The notes under the pieces are model-generated. The model did not search any database and had not been told where the DNA came from. It saw only the letters and a list, made by a program, of their open reading frames with translations. A stretch of DNA of 55,815 bases from Acetobacteraceae bacterium (lineage in GTDB: Bacteria; Pseudomonadota; Alphaproteobacteria; Acetobacterales; Acetobacteraceae), in contig JAIYDS010000037.1 of assembly GCA_027487385.1 (NCBI GenBank), positions 1 through 55,815 on the forward strand, in the 5' to 3' direction. Shown piece by piece: positions 43,270 to 50,971 of this stretch (positions are counted from its first letter, which is position 1; every line of letters starts with the position of its first letter). The translations under genes were made by a program, and so were the position numbers.

Positions 43270-44373
43270 ATGTCCGCATCCTCGCCCGCGATCCGCACGG
43301 AAGGCGATAGCGCGCCACCCTATTCCGTCCAGGCCTCGCCCGGCTTCGCCGCCTGGCTGAACGAGGCGAAGGTCAGCCTCGCGCTCACCACCTACCAGAT
43401 CGGCAAGCTCTTCCTGATCGGCGCGGAGAGCGAGGCCGCGCTCTCCGTCTCCGAACGCACCTTCGAGCGCTGCCTCGGCGTCGCCGGCACGGGCGGGGAT
43501 GGCTTCCTGCTGGCCGGGCTGAACGCCATCTGGCGCTTCGGCAATGTCGTGCCCCCGGGGCGCGAGCTGGAGGGGCATGACGCGGTCTATGTGCCACAGG
43601 TGGCCTGGTTCACCGGCGATGTCTTCGCCCATGATGTGGGCGTCTCGGCCTCGGGCCTGCCGGTCTTCGTGAACACGCTCTTCTCCTGCCTGGCCGCGGC
43701 CGATACGGGGAGCAGCTTCCGCCCGGTCTGGAGGCCACCCTTCGTCACCCAGCTGGCGCCGCAGGATCGCTGCCACCTCAATGGCCTGGCGATGGATGCG
43801 GCCGGGCGGCCGCGCTACGTCACGGCGGCGGCCGAGACCGACACCGCTGCCGGCTGGCGGCAGGACCGGGTGGGGAAGGGCGTGGTGATCGACGTCACCA
43901 GCGATGCCGTGGTCTGCCGGGGCCTGACCATGCCGCATTCGCCCCGCCTGCATGAGGGGCGGCTTTATCTGCTCGATGCCGGGACCGGCCAGCTGGGCCT
44001 GGTGGACCCGCTGGCGGGGCGCTTCGAGCCGCTGGCCTTCCTGCCGGGCTTCACCCGCGGCCTCGCGCTGATCGGCGGCCATGCGCTGGTGGGGCTTTCC
44101 CTGCCGCGGCAGAACGCCGTCTTCAGCGGGCTCCCGCTGGATGACCGGCTGAAGGCCGAGGGCTGGCAGCCGCAATGCGCCCTGGTGGTGGTGGAACTCG
44201 CCACCGGCCGCGCGCTGCATTGGCTGCGCCTGGGCGGCGTGGTGCGCGAACTTTATGACGTGGCGCTGCTGCCCATGGCGCGCCGGCCCATGCTGGTCGG
44301 CTTGCAGCAGACCGGGCCGATCAACCGCCTGATCTCCCGCGGGCCGGACCTTCCCCTGGCCGCGCTGGACTGA
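43270..44373 (+). CDS. TIGR03032-family protein (DUF4915)
   Basis: This 367-residue protein matches the TIGR03032 family. Its family blocks include VSLALTTYQIGKLFLIG near residue 35, YVPQVAWFTGDVFAHDVG, RPVWRPPFVTQLAPQDRCHLNGLAM, ETDTAAGWR, and GLTMPHSPRLHEGRLYLLDAGTGQLGLVDP, followed by FLPGFTRGLAL. The repeated strand-turn pattern suggests a beta-propeller. There is no signal peptide, so it is probably cytoplasmic. No biochemical function is known for the family. It is divergent from the giant repeat gene and followed 4 bp later by a TPR/glycosyltransferase-like gene. Confidence 0.85.
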   Translation: MSASSPAIRTEGDSAPPYSVQASPGFAAWLNEAKVSLALTTYQIGKLFLIGAESEAALSVSERTFERCLGVAGTGGDGFLLAGLNAIWRFGNVVPPGRELEGHDAVYVPQVAWFTGDVFAHDVGVSASGLPVFVNTLFSCLAAADTGSSFRPVWRPPFVTQLAPQDRCHLNGLAMDAAGRPRYVTAAAETDTAAGWRQDRVGKGVVIDVTSDAVVCRGLTMPHSPRLHEGRLYLLDAGTGQLGLVDPLAGRFEPLAFLPGFTRGLALIGGHALVGLSLPRQNAVFSGLPLDDRLKAEGWQPQCALVVVELATGRALHWLRLGGVVRELYDVALLPMARRPMLVGLQQTGPINRLISRGPDLPLAALD

Positions 44374-44377
44374 GCCC

Positions 44378-45592
44378 TTGGCGCCGCCCACCCCCCGCAG
44401 CGCCGCCGCGCGGGCCATCGGCCAGGCGGCGCGCGAGGTGCTGGAACTGGGCGAGGTGGCGGCCGCCCGCCGGCTGGCGGCGGAGGCGCTGGCGCTCTCG
44501 GAGCAGGAGCCCAATCTGCACAGCGTCATGGCCGGGGTGCTGGAGGCCGAGGGCCGCCATGCCGAGGCGCTGCCCCACTGGCGCCGCGCCCTGGCCCTCG
44601 CCGAAGCCAGCCCCGGCCACCGCTTCAACCTGGCGCTGGCCTTGCTGCGCGCGGGGGCCGTGGCCGAGGGGCTCGCCCTCGCCGAATCCCGCTACGACAA
44701 GGACCTCTGGCGCAGCCTGGCCGCACGCGGCAGCCTCGATGGCCTGCGGCACCGCATCCCCCGCCCGGGCGAGCCGCTGGAAGGCCGGCGCATCCTGGTC
44801 TTCACCGAGCAGGGACTGGGAGATTGCCTCTGGGCGGCACGCTGGCTGCCCGCTTTGGCCCGGCGCGGCGCCGTGCTGAGCCTGGCCGCGCCGGGCGCGC
44901 TCCGCCCCCTGCTGGAGCCGCTGGCGCCCTTCGCCACCGTGCTGGAGCCGCCCGATGCGGCGGCGCGCATCAACCTCGCCGCCCTGGCCCATCGCTTCGA
45001 CGCGGTGCTGCCCCTCATGAGCCTGCCCTGGCTGCTGGGGGTGAGCGCGCCCGAGGCGGCGGGCCTGCCCTGGCTGCACCCCGACCCGGCCGAGATCGCC
45101 GCCCATCGCGCGCGCTTCCAGGCGGCACATCCGGGGCGGCGGATTGTCGGGCTGGTCTGGCAGGCCAATCCGGAGAGCGGATCGGGCGCCGAACGCTCGG
45201 TGCCGTTGGCGGAATTGGCGCCGCTGGCTGACATCCCGGGCGTGGGGCTCGTCGCGCTGCAAGGCGGTGCGGCGGCCGGCGCGCCGGGTTTCGCGGGGCT
45301 GGTGCCGGGGCTGCCGGCGGGCGAGGGGCCCTTGCCGGAGTTCGCGGCGGCACTCGCCGCCACCGACCTGCTGGTCAGCGTGGACACCATGGCGATGCAT
45401 CTGGCCGGCAGCATGGGGCATCCGGCCCTGATCCTGGTGGCCCCCTCGGCGCCGGGCTTCGTGCTGGGGCCGGAGGCGGAGCGCTGCGGCTGGTATCCCT
45501 CACTCAGGCTGCTGCGCCGCCCGGCCGGGGAGGATTGGGCGCCGACCATCCGCCGCCTCGCCACGCGGCTGGAGGACGGCAAGGCTTTCTGA
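44378..45592 (+). CDS. TPR protein with glycosyltransferase family 9-like domain
   Basis: This 404-residue protein has an N-terminal TPR-like helical region (about residues 1-110; LHSVMAGVLEAEGRHAEALPHWRRALALAE). A C-terminal heptosyltransferase-like fold follows, with LVFTEQGLGDCLWAARWLPALARRG, a middle GRRIVGLVWQANPESGSG, and a nucleotide-sugar-site-like DLLVSVDTMAMHLAGSMGHPALIL. Similar TPR-GT9 proteins occur beside large secreted repeat proteins. The proposed start is TTG at 44378, four bases after the upstream stop. No clear Shine-Dalgarno is seen, and GTG at 44438 is an alternative. It could glycosylate a surface protein, but that is inference. Confidence 0.75.
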   Translation: MAPPTPRSAAARAIGQAAREVLELGEVAAARRLAAEALALSEQEPNLHSVMAGVLEAEGRHAEALPHWRRALALAEASPGHRFNLALALLRAGAVAEGLALAESRYDKDLWRSLAARGSLDGLRHRIPRPGEPLEGRRILVFTEQGLGDCLWAARWLPALARRGAVLSLAAPGALRPLLEPLAPFATVLEPPDAAARINLAALAHRFDAVLPLMSLPWLLGVSAPEAAGLPWLHPDPAEIAAHRARFQAAHPGRRIVGLVWQANPESGSGAERSVPLAELAPLADIPGVGLVALQGGAAAGAPGFAGLVPGLPAGEGPLPEFAAALAATDLLVSVDTMAMHLAGSMGHPALILVAPSAPGFVLGPEAERCGWYPSLRLLRRPAGEDWAPTIRRLATRLEDGKAF

Positions 45593-45634
45593 CCTTGGCT
45601 GGTCCAAAACGCACCGGGGCAAAAGGAAAAAGTG

Positions 45635-45685
45635 AGGCCTCCGGCGGCTGGGGCCGGGGCGCCAGCCGCCGGAGGCTCTTTTCTT
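45635..45685. terminator. Bidirectional terminator formed by the intergenic palindrome, copy 4
   Basis: A perfect 15-bp stem (GCCTCCGGCGGCTGG at 45637-45651 against CCAGCCGCCGGAGGC at 45662-45676) has a 10-nt loop. TCTTTTCTT lies on the right and AAAAGGAAAAA on the left. It stands between two convergent genes and uses the same sequence as the other repeat copies. The rest of the 123-bp gap is empty. Confidence 0.8.
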
Positions 45686-45715
45686 CTGAAGATTCCTGGC
45701 TCCCGCAGATTCGGT

Positions 45716-46771
45716 TTACAGCACCACGCGCCCGCCCGCCCCCTTGCCCGCCATCACCTTGGCCATGTCATCCCGCACGGCGGGGATGCGCCGGTAGAAT
45801 TGGTGGCTGGAATCCAGGCTGAGCCCTGGCCCGCTGTCGCTCAGATGCTCGCAATCCACGAAGCGCCAGCGATCCTTCGGGTAGCGCGTCAGGTCCGTCC
45901 GGTCACCCGGCCCGCTGCGGCCCAGGCGCTGGATGTTGTTCACCACCTGGCTCAGCCGCAGGATCTGGTCGCCGGCCGAGTGATAGAGGCTGACGCGGCC
46001 CGAGACCTTGCCCAGATGGCTCAGCCAGGCGGGGCCCCCATCATTCTCCAGGAAGGGGGAATCGGCGGCGGCGCTGATCGCCTCGTCGAAGAGGGGGGTG
46101 CGCGGCAGGCCGCCGCCCTGGGCCCAGAGGTTCAGCGCGTGTTCCAGCGCCCAATTGCCCATGGAATGCGCCAGCAGGAAGACGCGCCCACCGCGCCGCC
46201 GCACCTTGGTGATCGCGGGGCGCAGCCGGTCGAGGAAGCTCACAAGATCGGCTGCCGAGGCGGCGGCGGCCGCCTGGTCGTCGAAATAGGCGTTGGCGAG
46301 CGGCGAGGCGGTGATGCCCAGCAGCTTCAGCGCCAGGGTCAGCGGCCCCATGGCGAGGCCGCCCAGGATATCGCCCGGATCCACCACGATGCCGCGCGAG
46401 GGCCATGAGAAGGAGACGACGCTGCAATCCGCCGCCGCGACGCCGGAAGCGGCGAGGAATTCCCGGTTGAAGGCGGCGCGGGTGATGCTGTCGGTGAAGC
46501 TGTTGGCGAAGCCGTGCAGGAAGATCAGCAGGTTGCGGCCAGAGGTGAGGTCGGCCTGCAGCTTGGCGCTGAAATCATCCGCATCCACGCCATGGATGCT
46601 CGCAAGCCGCCCGGCTTCCAGGGTGGCGAGGTTGGTGCCCTCGACAAAGGCCATGGCATGGGTGACGCGGCCGGGCATTCCGGCGGGGCCGCTTTCGCCC
46701 GCATAGTCGCTGGCCTTGCTGCCATCGCCGGTGAGCTGCCGGTTGGTGGCGAAATAGACGGTGGTGTTCAT
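45716..46771 (-). CDS. DUF900-like alpha/beta hydrolase
   Basis: This 351-residue protein has a FATNRQ start typical of DUF900 hydrolases (TTVYFATNRQLTGDG). An oxyanion-type LIFLHGFANSF follows near residue 90, then a nucleophile elbow HSMG in VFLLAHSMGNWALEHAL. No signal peptide is apparent. The start at 46771 is preferred over 46792 because MNTTVYFATNR is the family N-terminus. It is the last gene of the long minus-strand run, 33 bp after the CHR genes. The substrate is unknown; lipase or esterase activity is plausible. Confidence 0.8.
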   Translation of the reverse strand: MNTTVYFATNRQLTGDGSKASDYAGESGPAGMPGRVTHAMAFVEGTNLATLEAGRLASIHGVDADDFSAKLQADLTSGRNLLIFLHGFANSFTDSITRAAFNREFLAASGVAAADCSVVSFSWPSRGIVVDPGDILGGLAMGPLTLALKLLGITASPLANAYFDDQAAAAASAADLVSFLDRLRPAITKVRRRGGRVFLLAHSMGNWALEHALNLWAQGGGLPRTPLFDEAISAAADSPFLENDGGPAWLSHLGKVSGRVSLYHSAGDQILRLSQVVNNIQRLGRSGPGDRTDLTRYPKDRWRFVDCEHLSDSGPGLSLDSSHQFYRRIPAVRDDMAKVMAGKGAGGRVVL

Positions 46772-46804
46772 GCCGCCCATCCTGGCATGCAACCAGGCCG
46801 CGGG

Positions 46805-47335
46805 TCAGCGCAGAAACACCGCCCCCAGCACTGCGCCCGCCGCCAGCGCCCAAAGCGGGCTGAACCGGCTGCGCCAGACGAAGAGCGTGCTGGCGATGGA
46901 GATCGCCACCGCCAGCGGCGCTTCGGCCGCGCCTTGCGCCAGCAGCAGCCCCGAGGCGGCGATCAGCCCGACCGCGATGGGCACCATGCCGCGCTCAAAC
47001 ACGCGCATGGCCATGGCCCCTTGCAGATGCCCGCGCAGCCGGCAGAAGGCATAGGCCAGGATGGAGGTCGGCCCGCACATGGCCAGCATGGCGGCGAACA
47101 TCCCGGTGATGCCGGCCACATGCCAGCCAAACAGCCCCACCACCATCACATTGGGGCCGGGCGCGGCCTGGGCCAGGGCATAGCGCTTGGAGAAGGCCAG
47201 CTCATCCATCCAGCCATGGGTTTCGACCATCAGCCGGTGCATCTCGGGCAGGGCCGCGACGCCGCCGCCCACCGAGAGCAGCGAAATGCCGAGGAAGCCC
47301 CAGACCAGGGCCGCAAGATCGCCGTCCTCGCTCAT
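46805..47335 (-). CDS. CHR (chromate-type) transporter half, second pair, C-terminal type
   Basis: This 176-residue membrane protein with about six hydrophobic stretches carries the CHR-family block SVGGGVAALPEMHRLMVETHGWMDE and the PGPN motif AQAAPGPNVMVVG. Its ATG (47335) overlaps the stop of the preceding half by four bases. Classical ChrA is one chain of about 400 residues with two CHR halves; short-chain members are encoded as pairs of about 180 residues, as here. It would form a heterodimer with the gene upstream. Confidence 0.88.
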   Translation of the reverse strand: MSEDGDLAALVWGFLGISLLSVGGGVAALPEMHRLMVETHGWMDELAFSKRYALAQAAPGPNVMVVGLFGWHVAGITGMFAAMLAMCGPTSILAYAFCRLRGHLQGAMAMRVFERGMVPIAVGLIAASGLLLAQGAAEAPLAVAISIASTLFVWRSRFSPLWALAAGAVLGAVFLR

Positions 47336-47865
47336 TTCCGCAGCGCCCACCAGGCGGCGGCCAGGCCGAAGGGGGCGAGGCCCAGCACCACGAAGGGCAG
47401 GGGGGCGCGCAGCCAGGCGAGCGCCAGCGCGGCAAGGCCCACCGCCACCAAGGGCCAAGTCGGCTTCAGCTTCACGCCCATCTTGATGGCGGTGCCGAGC
47501 ACCATGCCGGCGGCCGCGGCGGCGATGCCGGTCAGCGTGGCGCGGACCAGCGGCAATTCCCCATAGGCGTCATACAGCGCCGCGATGCCGGCCAGCAGCG
47601 CCATCGGCCCGGCGAAGAGGCCCAGCGCACAGGCCAGGGCGCCCATGGCGCCGCCAAAGCGCTCGCCCACGCCGATCGCCGTGTTCAGCGCATTGGGGCC
47701 GGGCAGGACCTGGCCGATGCCGAGCGTCTCGGCATATTCCTGCTCGGTCAGCCAGCCGCGCTTTTCCACCAGCATGTGGCGCGCCCAGGCATTCACGCCG
47801 CCAAAGCCGGTCAGGCCGATCTGGAGATAGGTGAAGAAGAGGTCGCGGTTGGAAGGGGCGCTCAC
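47332..47865 (-). CDS. CHR transporter half, second pair, N-terminal type
   Basis: This 177-residue membrane protein carries LFFTYLQIGLTGFGGVNAWARHMLVEKRGWL and GQVLPGPNALNTAIGVG, the N-terminal CHR half (FGGxxA and PGPN). It overlaps both neighbours by four bases (ATGA), so it is translationally coupled to them. It is paired with the half encoded just downstream. Confidence 0.88.
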   Translation of the reverse strand: MSAPSNRDLFFTYLQIGLTGFGGVNAWARHMLVEKRGWLTEQEYAETLGIGQVLPGPNALNTAIGVGERFGGAMGALACALGLFAGPMALLAGIAALYDAYGELPLVRATLTGIAAAAAGMVLGTAIKMGVKLKPTWPLVAVGLAALALAWLRAPLPFVVLGLAPFGLAAAWWALRK

Positions 47866-48380
47866 AACAGCAGCAGCCCCAAGGCACCCCCGCCCGCCAG
47901 CACCCAGAGGGGCGAATACTTCGTGCGCCAGACGAAAATGGTGGAGACCGCGATGATCACGAAGCTGAGAAGATTGGTCCCTGCCGCCTGCGCCATGATG
48001 ACGCCTGAGCCCGCGATCAGCCCCACCGCGAGCGGCACCAGGCCGAATTGCGCGGGCTTCAGCCAGGTGTTGCCGCGCAGCCGATGCGTCAGCCCCTGCA
48101 TGCCATAGGCGAGGATGGCGGCGGGCAGCAGCATGCCGATGGTCGCCATCGCCATCCCCGCGGGGCCGGCGATGTGCCAGCCCATGACGGAAGCGGCCAG
48201 GATATTGGGCCCCGGGGCGGCCTGGGCGAGGGCGAAGAGCTGGCTGAAGGTGGCGTCATCCATCCAGCCATGCACATCCACGACGAGGCGGTGCATCTCC
48301 GGCAGCACGGCATTGGCGCCGCCGATGGCGAGCAAGGAGAGCGTGCCGAAGGCCAGCAGGATCTGCAGCAGCAGCGTCAT
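47862..48380 (-). CDS. CHR transporter half, first pair, C-terminal type
   Basis: This 172-residue membrane protein is closely similar in layout to the half at 46805. It has AIGGANAVLPEMHRLVVDVHGWMDD and AQAAPGPNILAASVMGWHIAG. ATGA overlaps tie it to both neighbours. It is one of four CHR halves in a row. Confidence 0.88.
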   Translation of the reverse strand: MTLLLQILLAFGTLSLLAIGGANAVLPEMHRLVVDVHGWMDDATFSQLFALAQAAPGPNILAASVMGWHIAGPAGMAMATIGMLLPAAILAYGMQGLTHRLRGNTWLKPAQFGLVPLAVGLIAGSGVIMAQAAGTNLLSFVIIAVSTIFVWRTKYSPLWVLAGGGALGLLLL

Positions 48381-48937
48381 GGCGCGCGCTTCCAGCTGCG
48401 CCGCAGCGAGAGCCAGATGCCGAGCGGCGCCAGCACCACCACGATGATCGGCAGCGGCAGCCGCAGGAAGGCGGCGCCGGCCACGGCGAGCAGGCCGACC
48501 ACGATCAGCTCCGGCGGCGGGCGAAGGTTCTGGCCCATCTTGATGGCGGTGCCGATCACCATCCCGGCCGCCGCCGCCGCCACCCCCTGCATGAAGGGCG
48601 CGACACCCGGCCGCGTGCCATAGAGCTCATAGAGGATGGAGAGAATGATCAGGATGCAGAGCGGCCCGATATAGAGCCCCGATGTCGCGATCAGCGAACC
48701 CGCCAGCCCATGAAAGCGCCGCCCGATCATCACCGAGGCATTGCCCACATTCGGCCCCGGCAGGATCTGGCCGAGGCCCAGCACCTCGGCATAGTCGCGT
48801 TCGGAAAGCCATTTGCGCTCCTCCACGATCACATGGCGGGACCAGGGGCCGACGCCGCCAAAGCCCAGCAGGCCGATCTTGGCGTAGCCCAGGAAGAGCT
48901 CCAGCTTGCCGGGGATGCGGGGTTCCGCCTCAGCCAC
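48377..48937 (-). CDS. CHR transporter half, first pair, N-terminal type
   Basis: This 186-residue membrane protein has LFLGYAKIGLLGFGGVGPWSRHVIVEERKWL and GQILPGPNVGNASVMIG. It is the first CHR gene in transcription order, and its start overlaps the end of the M20 gene by 8 bases. No chrB regulator or other chromate-resistance gene is present, so the transported anion may not be chromate. Confidence 0.88.
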   Translation of the reverse strand: MAEAEPRIPGKLELFLGYAKIGLLGFGGVGPWSRHVIVEERKWLSERDYAEVLGLGQILPGPNVGNASVMIGRRFHGLAGSLIATSGLYIGPLCILIILSILYELYGTRPGVAPFMQGVAAAAAGMVIGTAIKMGQNLRPPPELIVVGLLAVAGAAFLRLPLPIIVVVLAPLGIWLSLRRSWKRAP

Positions 48938-50108
48938 GGGGCAGCAACTGCTCGGTCAGCGTCACCCAGTAGCTGGCGCCGATGGGCAGGATGTCGTCGT
49001 TGAAGTCGTAGAGCGGGTGGTGGACATTGGCTTCCTTCCCCGTCTTGCCGCCGCCCAGCATGAGATAGGCGCCGGGCTTGGCGTTCAGCATGAAGGCGAA
49101 ATCCTCGGCCCCCATGGTGGGCTTGGGCATATGCGCCACCCGCGCCTCGCCAGCCACAGCGAGCGCGGCGCGGCGGGCCAGGCCCGTGCTCTCCACCTCA
49201 TTCACCGTGGCCGGATAGGCGCGCAGGAATTCCGCGGTGGCGGTGGCGCCGAAGCTGGCGGCGATGCCGGTGACCAGCCCCTTGAACTTCGCCTCCAGCA
49301 GATCCCCCACCTCGGGCAGGAACCAGCGGGCGGTGCCCAGCATCCGCACCGTCTCGGGGATCACGTTGTAGGTGTGGCCGCCGCTGATATGGCCGATGGT
49401 GATGACGCCCGCATCCGCCGCATCCAGGTTGCGCGCCACGATGCTTTGCAGCGCCTGCACGATGGCGGCCGCGATGACGATGGGATCATTGCCCTGGAAG
49501 GGCATGGCGCCATGGGCGCCCTGGCCGGTGATGGTGACCTCCAGGTTCGCGACGGCGGCCATGACCGGCCCCTCGCGCCACACGAAGGTGCCTTCCGGCA
49601 CGCTCGGGAAATTGTGCAGGCCGAAGATGCGCTCCATCGGGAAGCGCTCGAAGAGGCCCTCCTGCACCATCACGCCGCCGCCGGCGAGATTCTCCTCGGC
49701 GGGCTGGAAGACGACATAGACGGTGCCGTCGAAATTGCGCGTCTCGGCGAGATATTTGGCCGCGCCCAGCAGCATGGTGGTGTGGCCGTCATGGCCGCAG
49801 GCATGCATCTTGCCCGGGATCACGGAGGCATGCGGCAGGCCGGTCGCTTCCTCGATGGGGAGCGCATCCATGTCGGCGCGCAACCCGATGGCGCGGCCCG
49901 TCTTGCCGTTGCGGCCATGGATCACGCCCACCACGCCGGTCTTGGCGATGCCCGTCACCACCTCGTCACAGCCGAACTCGCGCAGCTTCTCGGCGACGAT
50001 GCCGGCGGTGCGATGCTCCTCGAAGCCGAGCTCGGGATGCATGTGGAAATCGCGGCGCCACTCCGTCATCTCGGGATGGAATTCGGCGATGCGGTTGATG
50101 ATGGGCAT
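48930..50108 (-). CDS. M20-family metallo-amidohydrolase
   Basis: This 392-residue protein is of the M20D (HipO/IAA-amino-acid hydrolase) type. It has RRDFHMHPELGFEEHRTA at the N-terminus, LRADMDALPIEE and the metal site KMHACGHDGHTTMLLGAA. VVFQPAEENLAGG, IFGLHNFP and the dimerisation-domain segment QGAHGAMPFQGNDPI follow. These enzymes release an amino acid from an N-acyl conjugate. The start at 50108 follows AGGAG; an earlier in-frame start at 50132 lacks that spacing. It lies 20 bp after the NAD(P)-binding gene and overlaps the first CHR gene. Confidence 0.92.
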   Translation of the reverse strand: MPIINRIAEFHPEMTEWRRDFHMHPELGFEEHRTAGIVAEKLREFGCDEVVTGIAKTGVVGVIHGRNGKTGRAIGLRADMDALPIEEATGLPHASVIPGKMHACGHDGHTTMLLGAAKYLAETRNFDGTVYVVFQPAEENLAGGGVMVQEGLFERFPMERIFGLHNFPSVPEGTFVWREGPVMAAVANLEVTITGQGAHGAMPFQGNDPIVIAAAIVQALQSIVARNLDAADAGVITIGHISGGHTYNVIPETVRMLGTARWFLPEVGDLLEAKFKGLVTGIAASFGATATAEFLRAYPATVNEVESTGLARRAALAVAGEARVAHMPKPTMGAEDFAFMLNAKPGAYLMLGGGKTGKEANVHHPLYDFNDDILPIGASYWVTLTEQLLPRG

Positions 50109-50128
50109 GGGAGAGACTCCTGTTGCCC

Positions 50129-50971
50129 TCAAGAAAACGTCCGCGCGAGACCTTCCGCAAGGGGGATGGGCGCCACGCCGAGCGTTTCGCGCATGGCGGT
50201 GATGTCGAAAGCCTTGTCCTCGGTGAGGCGGCGGATTTCATCGGGGCGGATGCGCGGCAGGAAGGGCAGGGCGGCGGTCAGCGGGCTGAGCGCCATCAGC
50301 AGCCCGGCCGGGATGGGCAGCACGGCGCGCGGCGGGATGCCGGCGGCGCGCGCCACTTCCGCGCAGAAGTCGCGATAGGCCAGCGGCGTGGGGCCGGCGA
50401 TGATGGTGACCTCGGGCGTGGGGTTGCCGCGCGCGCTGGCCGCGATCAGGCAGCGCGTCACATCCTCCTGATGGATGGGCTGCACCAGCGCGGCGGCGCC
50501 GCCGGGCAGCGGCAGCACCGGCAGGCGGCGCATCAGGGCGGCCAGGCGCTGGACGTTATCCTCGCCCTCGGCGCCATAGATCATGGTGGGGTGCAGCATG
50601 ACGCCTGGCCGGCCGCTGGCGAGGAAGGCGGCCTCGCCCGCGCGCACGCCATCGCCATGCGCATCGGGCCAGCGCGAATGGCGCCGCGTGCTGCCCATGA
50701 AGACGAAGCGGGCATCGGGCGGCGCGGCGGCGAGGATGGCCGGGATGTGCCGGGCATGGGCGCAGGAGATGACCACGGCCGCCCCCGCCAGGGCTGCGCG
50801 CAGGGCGGCTTCATCGTGCAGATCGGCCACCGCATGCGGGGCAGCGATGCCGTGGGCCTGCCACTTCTCCGCATCGCGCACCACCGCCCGGAAGGGCCGC
50901 CCCAGCGCGCGGCAGAGCGTGGCTCCCGACCGGCCGGAGGCGCCGATGACGGCGAGGGTGTCAGCCACCAT
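50129..50971 (-). CDS. NAD(P)-binding (atypical SDR / epimerase-type) protein
   Basis: This 280-residue protein has a Rossmann N-terminus LAVIGASGRSGATLCRALG, then FVFMGSTRRHSRW and LHPTMIYGAEGEDNVQRLAAL in the place of the SDR active site. It belongs to the NAD-dependent epimerase/NmrA-like group. The start at 50971 overlaps the end of the dehydratase gene by 11 bases; a longer form from 51001 is less likely. The substrate is unknown, and the context suggests a sugar acid or acyl amino-acid pathway. Confidence 0.82.
   Translation of the reverse strand: MVADTLAVIGASGRSGATLCRALGRPFRAVVRDAEKWQAHGIAAPHAVADLHDEAALRAALAGAAVVISCAHARHIPAILAAAPPDARFVFMGSTRRHSRWPDAHGDGVRAGEAAFLASGRPGVMLHPTMIYGAEGEDNVQRLAALMRRLPVLPLPGGAAALVQPIHQEDVTRCLIAASARGNPTPEVTIIAGPTPLAYRDFCAEVARAAGIPPRAVLPIPAGLLMALSPLTAALPFLPRIRPDEIRRLTEDKAFDITAMRETLGVAPIPLAEGLARTFS

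Noticed and set aside
46805-48937. Simple chromate-resistance operon
   Set aside because: The proteins are CHR-family halves, but no chrB, chrC or chrF accompanies them and the operon context is catabolic, so I do not claim chromate as the substrate.
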